Origin: Stenotrophomonas sp. UBA7346
GTDB taxonomy: Bacteria > Pseudomonadota > Gammaproteobacteria > Xanthomonadales > Xanthomonadaceae
Assembly: GCA_002471015.1 (NCBI GenBank)
Contig: DKPB01000023.1
Span: 59,341 to 123,340, forward strand
DNA length: 64,000 bases
Direction of reading: 5' to 3'
The notes beneath the pieces were generated by a model. That model was not told the origin of the DNA and ran no database searches. It saw only the letters and a program-made list of their open reading frames with translations. Both the position numbers and the translations under genes were made by a program. This document shows positions 36,658 through 44,382 of the stretch, one piece after another. How positions within the stretch are numbered: position 1 is the stretch's first letter; every line of letters starts with the position of its first letter.

Positions 36658-37137
36658 ATGCACGCCAAGAACACGATCTGCCTGTGGTTCGACGGTACCG
36701 CGCTGGATGCGGCCAGTTTCTATGCGGCGACCTTCCCTGACAGCCATGTGCACGCGATCCATCGTGCGCCAAGCGACTATCCCTCGGGCAAACAGGGGGA
36801 TGTGCTGACGGTTGAATTCATCGTGATGGGCATTCCCTGCCTGGGCCTCAATGGCGGCCCCACGTTCAAGCACAGCGAGGCGTTTTCGTTCCAGGTGGCG
36901 ACCGATGACCAGGAGGAGACCGACCGCTTGTGGCACGCCATCGTCGGCAACGGTGGCGAGGAGAGCGCCTGCGGCTGGTGCCGCGACAAGTGGGGTTTGT
37001 CGTGGCAGATAACGCCGCGCGCGCTCAGCGCGGCCATCACCGATCCCGACCCGGCGGCGGCCAAGCGTGCGTTCGAGAAGATGATGGAGATGACCAAGAT
37101 CGACATCGCGGCGATCGAGGCAGCACGACGCGGTTGA
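36658..37137 (+). CDS. VOC/PhnB-like protein (3-demethylubiquinone methyltransferase-like fold)
   Basis: A 159-residue protein of the PhnB-type vicinal-oxygen-chelate superfamily. ICLWFDGTALDAASFYAATFPDS, GIPCLGLNGGP and CGWCRDKWGLSWQITPRAL are standard landmarks of this group. The ending EKMMEMTKIDIAAIEAA is also typical. No enzyme activity is established for most members; the name borrowed from the methyltransferase fold is misleading. AGGAG precedes the start. It converges on a thioesterase gene. Confidence 0.88.
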   Translation: MHAKNTICLWFDGTALDAASFYAATFPDSHVHAIHRAPSDYPSGKQGDVLTVEFIVMGIPCLGLNGGPTFKHSEAFSFQVATDDQEETDRLWHAIVGNGGEESACGWCRDKWGLSWQITPRALSAAITDPDPAAAKRAFEKMMEMTKIDIAAIEAARRG

Positions 37138-37173
37138 GCATGAGGCAGTGGCGGCGCACAGACCGGGCGGGGC

Positions 37174-37725
37174 TCAGCTGGCGTCGTCTTCCAGCTTGAG
37201 CGCAGCATCAGCCGCCAACAAGGCCTGTGCGGCCGGCCCAAGCAGGGGCGAACGTGCATCGTGGATGCCGACGGCCTGCAGCACCTGCTCGCCGGTCAGG
37301 AAGCGCCGTTTGCGGCGGTCGTACATGCCGGTGATCAGCAGGGCACGGGTAGCGACGGTCTGTTCCGGACCGATCAGCACCCGTTGTTCCATCAGGATGC
37401 GGCCGCCCACCCAGCCGATCATCCGCGTTTCCAGGGTGAAGCGCTGGAAGGGTTTGAGTTCGCGACGGAACTGGATGGTGCCGGCACCAGCAATTGGCGC
37501 CCACTTGCTGCGCATCGCCACCCGCGCAAGCCCGGTGCGCAGGACCAGGTCCAGGCGGCCCAGGTCGAAGATCGTCCAGTAGCGGCCATTGGTCATGTGC
37601 ATGTTCAGGTCCAGGTCGTTGGGCAGCACCCTGAACTGCAGGCGGGAGACATCCGCCAGGGCCGTCAAGCGTGGCCGGAAGAGGGAGCAGATCAACAGAT
37701 GCAGCAGACGGAACCAGAGATTCAT
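37174..37725 (-). CDS. Acyl-CoA thioesterase-like protein (4HBT hot-dog fold)
   Basis: A 183-residue single hot-dog thioesterase of the type related to human THEM6. The start at 37725 (MNLWFRLLHLL) gives a hydrophobic N terminus that may associate with membrane. LPNDLDLNMHMTNGRYWTIFDL is the catalytic helix region with the Asp and Asn of the 4HBT family. AGAGTIQFRRELKPFQRFTLETRMIGW is the next strand set. It is divergent from a TetR gene, with two operator copies in the 80-bp gap, so it is probably the target of that regulator. The substrate is probably a fatty acyl thioester. Confidence 0.85.
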   Translation of the reverse strand: MNLWFRLLHLLICSLFRPRLTALADVSRLQFRVLPNDLDLNMHMTNGRYWTIFDLGRLDLVLRTGLARVAMRSKWAPIAGAGTIQFRRELKPFQRFTLETRMIGWVGGRILMEQRVLIGPEQTVATRALLITGMYDRRKRRFLTGEQVLQAVGIHDARSPLLGPAAQALLAADAALKLEDDAS

Positions 37726-37741
37726 GGCACGGCCAAGCCTT

Positions 37742-37793
37742 CTATAACAACTGTCATAATGGCGGTACGCTAAGCTATGACGATCGTCATAGC
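37742..37793. promoter_or_regulatory. Two TetR operators between thioesterase and tetR genes
   Basis: A perfect 20-bp palindrome GCTATGACGATCGTCATAGC lies at 37774-37793, 12 bp before the tetR start. An imperfect second copy (CTATAACAACTGTCATAA, 13 of 18 matching) is at 37742-37759, 16 bp before the thioesterase start. The centres are 33 bp apart, about three helical turns. Confidence 0.8.
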
Positions 37794-37805
37794 AAGGAGC
37801 CGCCA

Positions 37806-38375
37806 ATGAGCCGACGTCCGACCGACGCGCCGCAACGCGTGATCACTACCGCGGCCGACATGCTGGCGACCTACGGCCTCAACGCCACCAGCATCCGGGA
37901 GGTGACCCGGCGCGCCGATGCGCCGTTCGGCTCCACCTACCACCACTTCCCGGGCGGTAAGCAGCAGGTGCTGGGGCAGGCCACGGCCTTGGCGGGCGAT
38001 CGCATCGAGCGGATGCTGGAGGAGGTATTGAAAGCCGGGGCAGCAGACGGCGTGTCGCGCTTCCTGGCGCTGTGGCGTGAACGCCTGCTGCAATCGGATT
38101 TCCGCGTCGGCTGTCCGGTGCTCGCCGCTGCTGTGGAAGAGCCTATCGACGGCGGTGGCGACGAGGCCCGGCAGGCGGCAGGTGCTGCGTTCTCCGCCTG
38201 GGAGCAGCGGCTGGGCGATGCGTTCGCTGCCGAAGGACGCGCGGCCGATGATGCCCACGCGTTGGCGACGCTACTGATCGCAGCAGTGGAGGGCGGCGTT
38301 GCGATGAGCCGGGCGACGCGTGACATCGCCGCGTTCGATCGCGTGGTGCAGCGGCTGGAGCGGTTGCTGCGCTGA
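37806..38375 (+). CDS. TetR-family regulator, LmrA/YxaF type
   Basis: A 189-residue repressor. The helix-turn-helix is TSIREVTRRADAPFGSTYHHFPGGK, and the ligand-binding half (GVSRFLALWRERLLQSDFRVGCPVLAAAVEE) has the GCP motif of the LmrA/YxaF C-terminal domain. It starts 12 bp after a perfect palindromic operator, which indicates autorepression, and it likely controls the divergent thioesterase. The effector is unknown. Confidence 0.9.
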   Translation: MSRRPTDAPQRVITTAADMLATYGLNATSIREVTRRADAPFGSTYHHFPGGKQQVLGQATALAGDRIERMLEEVLKAGAADGVSRFLALWRERLLQSDFRVGCPVLAAAVEEPIDGGGDEARQAAGAAFSAWEQRLGDAFAAEGRAADDAHALATLLIAAVEGGVAMSRATRDIAAFDRVVQRLERLLR

Positions 38376-38395
38376 ATACAGGCGGATTGGTTGAT

Positions 38396-38414
38396 GCCTG
38401 CCCTTGCGGCAGGC
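38396..38414. terminator. Hairpin between convergent tetR and hydrolase genes
   Basis: GCCTGCC-CTTGC-GGCAGGC sits in the 42-bp gap between the two convergent stops. It has a weak T-rich tail on the plus strand. Confidence 0.55.
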
Positions 38415-38417
38415 TCC

Positions 38418-40652
38418 TTATTCCCTGACCGGCAGCTCCACATAGCTGCTGCCGTGCCACTGGATCCGCAGCGGCGTGCCTGCATCGGCAATCGTCTCGT
38501 CAGAGGGGGCCTTGCCGCTGCCCAGGTTGAGCTGCAGATTGGGCTGTTTGAGCACGCCGAGGGTTACAACCACGCGGCTGCCAGCAGCGAGCCGGCGGCC
38601 AAGCAGGCGGGTGTCGCGCAGACTGACATGCTGTGTGCTGCCGGGCGCAAGCAGATGGCGTTGCCGGGGATCGTGCACATGGCTCAAGCGCTGCAACGCG
38701 TAGGCCAGGTCCAGATAGTTGCCATCAGCCGTCTGCTCATAGATGGCGATGCTGATATCGGCATCCACCTTGTTGAGGTTGAAATCCAGTTCTGCAGTGA
38801 AAGGTCCTGCCAGTTCCAGATCTTCGCTCAGCACATCGCTGCGGAAAACCAGGCCTGCATGCGGATCGAGGCTGGGGTTGAGTACCTTGGGCGATGGCTG
38901 CCAGTCGGCATCATCGCGCGTGCGGTAGTCGACCTGTTGCAGTGTGGTTGCGGCCTGCGCGGGGGTAGCGAGCAGGCGATGTTCGTTGCCGGCACCGGGT
39001 TGCAGGTACAGCCGTCGCCGGGCATTGCCCATTGCCTGCAATGTGCGGGCATGCCGCCAACGGTCAGCGCCCATCACCTGCCAGTTGACCCGGTCGGCCA
39101 ACAGGGCGGGCTTGGCGGCGCCTTTGAACACATGATCGAACCAGTCCAGGCGCAAGGCCTGCAGGTCCAGTCGCGCACTGGGCTCTGGCGTATAACCCTG
39201 CACCTGCGGCGGCACGCCGGTCTGCATGGTGAAGTGCTCATAGGGGCCAATAAGCAGGCTGTGATCGGCGTCGGGGCGGTACTTCAGATGCTGGCGGAAG
39301 TAGTGCAGCGCGCCTATCTGGGCACCATCAAAATAGCCGGTGGTGACGAGCACGGGGATGTCGATAGCGGCAAATTCCTCTTCCTGTGGAATCATCGTTT
39401 GCCAGTACGCATCGTACCGGGGGTGCTGCAACCAGCGTTGGAACACCGGATTGGCTGCGCCATCGATGGCGGGGAGTTCACGGTAAGCGCGTCCACTGCG
39501 GAACCAGCGGCTGTTCAGCCGATTCCAGCGCTCGCTGTCGCCATAGGTGACCTCGTCCAGACCGCGGTTGCTGCTGGTGTAATGCGGCCACGCGTACATG
39601 AAGTTGAGGAAGACGCCACCTTCCATGGGTACATCGATACCCGGGGCGGTCGTGGCCGAGGTTGCGATTGCCTTGAGTGCTGCAGGCCGTTGCTTCAGTG
39701 CCGCCCACTGGGTGTAGCCGCTGTAGCTGCCGCCATACATGCCCACGCGGCCGTCGCTCCAGGGTTGCGCCGCCGCCCAGCCGATCACCGCGGCGGCGTC
39801 CGGGCCATCCTGCTCGAACGGCACGATGGCTGCGCTGCTCCTGCCCTTGCCACGGCTGTAGCTGACCAGCGAGGCATAGCCGTGGGCGGCCATCGTCTTG
39901 GCATCGGCCCATGCCCAGTCGTCGTTGGCATAGATGGTGAAAGTCAGCAGGGTGGGGAGCACGGGCGCTTGCCGCGGGCGTACCAGGATGCTGGCCAGGC
40001 CGGTGCCATCCTCGGCCGGGATCATCAGGTGCCTGTCGATGAGATAGCGATGTTGGTCATCGGCCGCCAGCGCGCTGGCGAACTGTGGTTGGAAATCGGC
40101 ATAGGCACGCTGTACCTGCCATGCGCGTATCAGCTTGAGCGCATCGCTGAGGGGCAAAGCCTTCTGGCCGGCAATCTCTGCAAGCTGCGTGTCCAGCTCC
40201 GCGCGCAGGCGGGGCAGATAGCTGCCAAAAGCGTACTCGGCCTGCAGCGCAGTGCGATCGTCGAGCCGGCCGAACTGCTCGGCAAACACGACGGGCCAGT
40301 GCAGGGTAAAGGGCGTGCCGCTTGCAGCTGCGCGTTGCCGGGCCAGCGCATAGATCTCGTATTGCAGGTACAACGGCGGTTGCCGGACAGGGCCTGCCCG
40401 CAATGCACGCAGCTGCCGGATGCTGGCGACCGCTTCCGCATCAAGACCCGCAGCAAGCTGCAATCGGAAGACGTTGTCGAGGTATTGCGCGGCATCGTCT
40501 TCGCGGTACAGCTGCAACACCTGTTTGCTGAATTGGCGCATGCCCACGTCACGTGCGCCATGATGCAGCTGCGCCGGTAGCGGGATGCTGACGGACTGCG
40601 CGAAGCTCGTGCCGACGGTCAGGAACAGGAGGAATCCCAACAGGTAGCGCAT
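38418..40652 (-). CDS. CocE/NonD-family alpha/beta hydrolase, exported
   Basis: A 744-residue exported hydrolase of the X-Pro dipeptidyl-peptidase (S15)/CocE group. The signal peptide is MRYLLGFLLFLTVGTSFA. A helical N-terminal domain (to about residue 240) precedes the alpha/beta hydrolase. The nucleophile elbow is GMYGGSYSGYTQW, and the His is probably in LLIGPYEHFTM. The C-terminal jelly roll starts around LVFRSDVLSEDLELAGPF. The family includes cocaine esterase, glutaryl acylase and X-Pro peptidases, so amide or ester substrates are both possible. The helical N-terminal extension is unusual for CocE itself. The start at 40652 is chosen for the signal peptide. Confidence 0.88.
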   Translation of the reverse strand: MRYLLGFLLFLTVGTSFAQSVSIPLPAQLHHGARDVGMRQFSKQVLQLYREDDAAQYLDNVFRLQLAAGLDAEAVASIRQLRALRAGPVRQPPLYLQYEIYALARQRAAASGTPFTLHWPVVFAEQFGRLDDRTALQAEYAFGSYLPRLRAELDTQLAEIAGQKALPLSDALKLIRAWQVQRAYADFQPQFASALAADDQHRYLIDRHLMIPAEDGTGLASILVRPRQAPVLPTLLTFTIYANDDWAWADAKTMAAHGYASLVSYSRGKGRSSAAIVPFEQDGPDAAAVIGWAAAQPWSDGRVGMYGGSYSGYTQWAALKQRPAALKAIATSATTAPGIDVPMEGGVFLNFMYAWPHYTSSNRGLDEVTYGDSERWNRLNSRWFRSGRAYRELPAIDGAANPVFQRWLQHPRYDAYWQTMIPQEEEFAAIDIPVLVTTGYFDGAQIGALHYFRQHLKYRPDADHSLLIGPYEHFTMQTGVPPQVQGYTPEPSARLDLQALRLDWFDHVFKGAAKPALLADRVNWQVMGADRWRHARTLQAMGNARRRLYLQPGAGNEHRLLATPAQAATTLQQVDYRTRDDADWQPSPKVLNPSLDPHAGLVFRSDVLSEDLELAGPFTAELDFNLNKVDADISIAIYEQTADGNYLDLAYALQRLSHVHDPRQRHLLAPGSTQHVSLRDTRLLGRRLAAGSRVVVTLGVLKQPNLQLNLGSGKAPSDETIADAGTPLRIQWHGSSYVELPVRE

Positions 40653-40778
40653 CGGGTTGACCCGGCAGTTTGCGGAGGGCGTTGAATAGCACACCGCGTG
40701 GGCGGCCTGGAAGCAGGCGCAGGCCGCCGGCCCGGCGCCAGAGGCAAGCAAGAACAACACTGTCGAGAGGAGACAGCC

Positions 40779-41198
40779 ATGTTGGATCGATGGGCGGAAC
40801 GTAATCGCGATGGCTTGATACTGCTTGCGCGGCTGGCACTGATGTTGCTGTTCGTGCTGTCAGGCTGGGCAAAGCTGCATGACTTCCAGGGCACGGTTGG
40901 CTACATGGCATCGCTGCAGGCACCGTTGCCGCAAGTGGCAGCCGCCATCGCGGTGGCGATGGAGTTCGTGGTCGCCATTGCGCTGATGCTGGGTATCGCA
41001 GTGCGGCCGTTGGCGTTGTTGTTTGTAGCGTTCGTGCTGGGCACCGCCCTCCTGGGCCATGCGTTCTGGGGCATGCAGGGGGCCGAACGCGCGGCCAACC
41101 TCACCCAGTTCCTGAAGAACGTGTCGATTGCCGGTGGGCTGCTGTTGCTGGTGGTGACCGGTGCAGGCAGGTACGCCGTGTGCCGCAGCCGCCGCTGA
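40779..41198 (+). CDS. DoxX-family membrane protein
   Basis: A 139-residue protein with four transmembrane helices, typical of DoxX/YphA. Landmarks are RLALMLLFVLSGWAKLHDF, the variable loop before VGYMASLQAPLPQVAA, AMEFVVAIALMLGI and a final helix after FLKNVSIAGGLLLLVVTGAG. GAGAGGAGA precedes the ATG strongly. DoxX proteins are linked to redox or quinone chemistry and sulfur-stress responses in some bacteria; the role here is not known. It is divergent from the exported hydrolase gene. Confidence 0.85.
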   Translation: MLDRWAERNRDGLILLARLALMLLFVLSGWAKLHDFQGTVGYMASLQAPLPQVAAAIAVAMEFVVAIALMLGIAVRPLALLFVAFVLGTALLGHAFWGMQGAERAANLTQFLKNVSIAGGLLLLVVTGAGRYAVCRSRR

Positions 41199-41210
41199 GG
41201 GCGGGAGAAG

Positions 41211-41244
41211 ACCCGCCCGCTGCAGCTCGCTGCAACGGGCGGGT
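41211..41244. terminator. Hairpin between doxX-like gene and hutU
   Basis: ACCCGCCCG (41211-41219) pairs with CGGGCGGGT (41236-41244) around a CTGCAG-rich loop. It lies between the convergent doxX-like and hutU 3' ends and can serve both directions, though no T tract is present. Confidence 0.6.
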
Positions 41245-41250
41245 AGCGCA

Positions 41251-42918
41251 TCAGCCCAGGATGCCGGGCAGGTCCAGGCCCTTGTCGCGCGCGCAGTCCA
41301 GGGCGATGTCGTAGCCGGCATCGGCGTGGCGCATCACGCCGGTGCCGGGGTCGTTCCACAGCACGCGCGCGATGCGCTGGTCGGCGGCGTCGCTGCCGTC
41401 ACAGACGATGACCACGCCTGAGTGCTGCGAGTAGCCCATGCCCACGCCACCCCCATGGTGCAGGCTCACCCAGGTGGCGCCACCGGCGACGTTGAGCATG
41501 GCGTTGAGCAGCGGCCAGTCGGAGACCGCATCGGAGCCGTCCTGCATCGCTTCGGTTTCGCGGTTGGGCGAGGCGACGCTGCCGCTGTCCAGATGGTCAC
41601 GGCCGATCACCACCGGCGCGCTCAGTTCACCGTTGCGCACCATCTCGTTGAAGGCCAGGCCAAGCTTGTGGCGCAGGCCCAGACCCACCCAACAGATGCG
41701 TGCCGGCAGGCCCTGGAAGCTGATGCGCTCACGCGCCATGTCCAGCCAGCGGTGCAGGTGCGGATCATCGGCGATGATCTCCTTCACCTTGGCGTCGGTC
41801 TTGTAGATGTCCTCCGGATCGCCGCTCAGCGCCACCCAGCGGAACGGGCCGATGCCCCGACAGAACAGCGGTCGCACATAGGCCGGCACGAAACCGGGGA
41901 AATCGAAGGCGTTCTTCAAACCCTCGTCGAAGGCCATCTGGCGGATGTTGTTGCCATAGTCGACGGTGGGGATGCCGGCGGCATGGAAGGCCAGCATTGC
42001 CTCCACGTGCACACGCATTGCGGCCTTGGCCGCGTCGCGGACCTGCTCCGGATTGGCCTGTTGTTCGGCCAGCCATTGCTCCACGCTCCAGCCGATCGGC
42101 AGGTAGCCGTGCACCGGGTCGTGGGCGCTGGTCTGGTCGGTAACACAGTCCGGCCGTACGCCACGGCGTACCAGTTCGGGCAGGATCTCGGCGGCGTTGC
42201 CGAGCAGGGCGATCGACTTGGCTTCGCCGGCCGCGGTGTATTTGGCGATGCGCGCCAGTGCGTCGTCGATGTCGCTGGCCTGTTCGTCCACATAGCGGGT
42301 ACGCAGGCGGAAATCGATGCTGCTCTGGCGGCACTCGATGGTCAGGCTGCTGGCGCCGGCCAGCGATGCGGCCAACGGCTGGGCGCCGCCCATCCCACCG
42401 AGGCCGGCGGTGAGGATCCACTTGCCCTTCAGGCTGCCACCGTAGTGCTGGCGGCCCATCTCGACGAAGGTTTCGTAGGTGCCCTGCACGATGCCTTGGC
42501 TGCCGATGTAGATCCAGCTGCCGGCGGTCATCTGCCCGTACATCATCAAGCCCTTCTTATCGAGCTCGTTGAAGTGCTCCCAGTTGGCCCAGTGCGGCAC
42601 CAGGTTGGAGTTGGCGATCAGCACGCGCGGTGCGTCGGGATGGGTGGGGAACACGCCGACCGGCTTGCCGGACTGCACCAGCAGGGTCTGGTTGTCGTCC
42701 AGGCGCTTGAGCGTTTCCAGAATCTTGTCGTAGCTTTCCCAGTCGCGCGCGGCGCGGCCGATGCCACCGTAGACGACCAACGAGGTGGGATCTTCGGCAA
42801 CTTCCGCGTCCAGGTTGTTCTGCAACATGCGGAACGGCGCTTCGGTCTGCCAGGATTTGCAGTTGAGCGTAGTGCCGCGCGGTGCGCGCGGGTTACGGGT
42901 GGGGTCGTGGCGGGTCAT
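41251..42918 (-). CDS. hutU: Urocanate hydratase
   Basis: A 555-residue NAD-dependent urocanase, second step of histidine degradation (urocanate to imidazolonepropionate). The Rossmann-type NAD site is LTAGLGGMGGAQPLAASLAG, and VSLHHGGGVGMGYSQHSGVV is the urocanase signature. The N terminus RAPRGTTLNCKSWQTEAPFRMLQNNLD is standard. The start at 42918 overlaps the hutG stop by four bases. It is the last gene of hutI-hutH-hutG-hutU. Confidence 0.97.
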   Translation of the reverse strand: MTRHDPTRNPRAPRGTTLNCKSWQTEAPFRMLQNNLDAEVAEDPTSLVVYGGIGRAARDWESYDKILETLKRLDDNQTLLVQSGKPVGVFPTHPDAPRVLIANSNLVPHWANWEHFNELDKKGLMMYGQMTAGSWIYIGSQGIVQGTYETFVEMGRQHYGGSLKGKWILTAGLGGMGGAQPLAASLAGASSLTIECRQSSIDFRLRTRYVDEQASDIDDALARIAKYTAAGEAKSIALLGNAAEILPELVRRGVRPDCVTDQTSAHDPVHGYLPIGWSVEQWLAEQQANPEQVRDAAKAAMRVHVEAMLAFHAAGIPTVDYGNNIRQMAFDEGLKNAFDFPGFVPAYVRPLFCRGIGPFRWVALSGDPEDIYKTDAKVKEIIADDPHLHRWLDMARERISFQGLPARICWVGLGLRHKLGLAFNEMVRNGELSAPVVIGRDHLDSGSVASPNRETEAMQDGSDAVSDWPLLNAMLNVAGGATWVSLHHGGGVGMGYSQHSGVVIVCDGSDAADQRIARVLWNDPGTGVMRHADAGYDIALDCARDKGLDLPGILG

Positions 42919-43766
42919 GCATTTCTCCGGGTAGCAAATTCCAGGCAAGCGCCAAGCACTTGCTGCAAGGTGTTGCGAACGGGGGTGGCGTGGTCGGGGT
43001 CGTAGGGCGTGGGCCAGCTGTGCTCGTCGATGTCTTCGGGCGCCGGTTCGTGCATGTAGCCGCGGCAGCCCAGTTCCATCTGCAGCGTGTGCACGCCATT
43101 GGCGGTGTTGCTGTAGTGACGGGTAATCCAGCCACCTTTGAAGCGGCCGTTGCGCACATGGCTCATGCCGCTGATCGCGCACAGGTTCTCGACCACGTCG
43201 GTGAGCGCGTTGTCGCAGGAGGTGTCGGGCGCACCGCTGGGGCCGGCGCTGCCGATGTTGAACTGCGGCAGTTCGCCATCGAACAGGTGTGGAATGAGCG
43301 AGCGGATGGAGTGTGCGTCATAGACCACGACGGTGTCGTGGGCAGCACGCAGGCGCGCGATCTCCTCGGCCAGTGCGGCGTGATAGGGATCGAACCAGGT
43401 TTGGCGGCGGTACTGGATTTCCGTGTCATCGGGCTCGCGCCCGGGGTGATACAGCGGCTGGTTGTCGAAGGTGGTGAGGGGGCACAGGCCGGTGGTGTTC
43501 TGCCCCGGGTAGAGCGAAACGCCGGAGGGGTCGCGGTTGACGTCGATCAGCGAGCGCGAGATGGCGGTGCGCACAGTGGTGGCGCCCATCGCCTTGGCGA
43601 ATGCGTAGAGCTCATGCACCCACCAGTCGGCGTCGCGCCGTGCCAGCCACGGTGACAGGAAGTGGCCAACGCGCGAGGCCGGCAGCTCGGTGCCGGTGTG
43701 CGGGAAGCTGACGATCAGTGGCGCTTGGCCACGATGGATGTGCAGCCAATCAGGGGATGTGGTCAT
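42915..43766 (-). CDS. hutG: N-formylglutamate deformylase
   Basis: A 283-residue amidohydrolase, last step of the five-step hut pathway (N-formylglutamate to glutamate and formate). APLIVSFPHTGTELP, RRDADWWVHELYAFA, SRSLIDVNRDPSGVSLYPGQ, YDAHSIRSLIPHLFDG and the later SHVRNGRFKGGWITRHYS are hallmarks of this family, not of the arginase-type formiminoglutamase. The start at 43766 (MTTSPDWLHIHRG) is preferred. Together with hutF this defines the Pseudomonas-type route. Three tandem 183-bp repeats separate it from hutH. Confidence 0.95.
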   Translation of the reverse strand: MTTSPDWLHIHRGQAPLIVSFPHTGTELPASRVGHFLSPWLARRDADWWVHELYAFAKAMGATTVRTAISRSLIDVNRDPSGVSLYPGQNTTGLCPLTTFDNQPLYHPGREPDDTEIQYRRQTWFDPYHAALAEEIARLRAAHDTVVVYDAHSIRSLIPHLFDGELPQFNIGSAGPSGAPDTSCDNALTDVVENLCAISGMSHVRNGRFKGGWITRHYSNTANGVHTLQMELGCRGYMHEPAPEDIDEHSWPTPYDPDHATPVRNTLQQVLGACLEFATRRNA

Positions 43767-43805
43767 GGCGGGGGCCTGGGGCTGGATGGGGTGAATGGTT
43801 CGTGA

Positions 43806-44354
43806 CTTGCGGTGGGGTCTGCGCGGCGCCACAAAATGCAGCATTGCCTGCTGTCGCCTCTCCCGCCTGCGGGAGAGGATGCCCGAAGGGCAGGTGAGGG
43901 CGCTCTTGGCTGTTGAAGTGAAAAGCGCCCCTCATCCGGCGCTGCGCGCCACCTTCTCCCGCAGGCGGGAGAAGGGACGGGGTCGCGGCTTGCGGACGGG
44001 CCTGCGCGGCGCCACAGAGTGCAGCATTGCCCGCTGTCGCCTCTCCCGCAGGCGGGAGAGGATGCCCGGAGGGCAGGTGAGGGCGCTGTTGGCTGTTGAA
44101 GCGAGAAGCTCCCCTCATCCGGCGCTGCGCGCCACCTTCTCCCGCAGGCGGGAGAAGGGAAAGGTTCGCGGCTTGCGGGCGGGTCGGCGTGGTCCCACAG
44201 AGTTCAGCGTTGCCCGTTGTCGCCTCTCCCGCCTGCGGGAGAGGATGCCCGAAGGGCAGGTGAGGGCGCTCTTGGCTGTTGAAGCGAAAAGCGCCCCTCA
44301 TCCGGCGCTGCGCGCCACCTTCTCCCGCAGGCGGGAGAAAGAAAATGCTCGCAG
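43806..44354. repeat. Three tandem copies of a 183-bp repeat inside the hut operon
   Basis: Copies begin at 43806, 43989 and 44172, exactly 183 bp apart, and fill the hutG-hutH gap. Each contains two hairpins: one like CTCTCCCG-CCTG-CGGGAGAG (or its CAGG-loop version), and CTTCTCCCGC-AG-GCGGGAGAAG (first at 43953-43974). Between them are GATGCCCGAAGGGCAGGTGAGGGCG and CCCTCATCCGGCGCTGCGCGCC. The period is a multiple of three, so reading frames stay open across it, but no protein similarity is seen. The family is shared with 3950-4143. Confidence 0.93.
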
Positions 44355-44382
44355 TTTGCAGCCAATTCCGCATGGGTCTGGA

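Noticed and set aside
43795..44382. Protein-coding repeats in the 183-bp units
   Set aside because: Frames stay open because the unit length is a multiple of three, but they run on both strands, have no start context, and the hairpin content explains the sequence.
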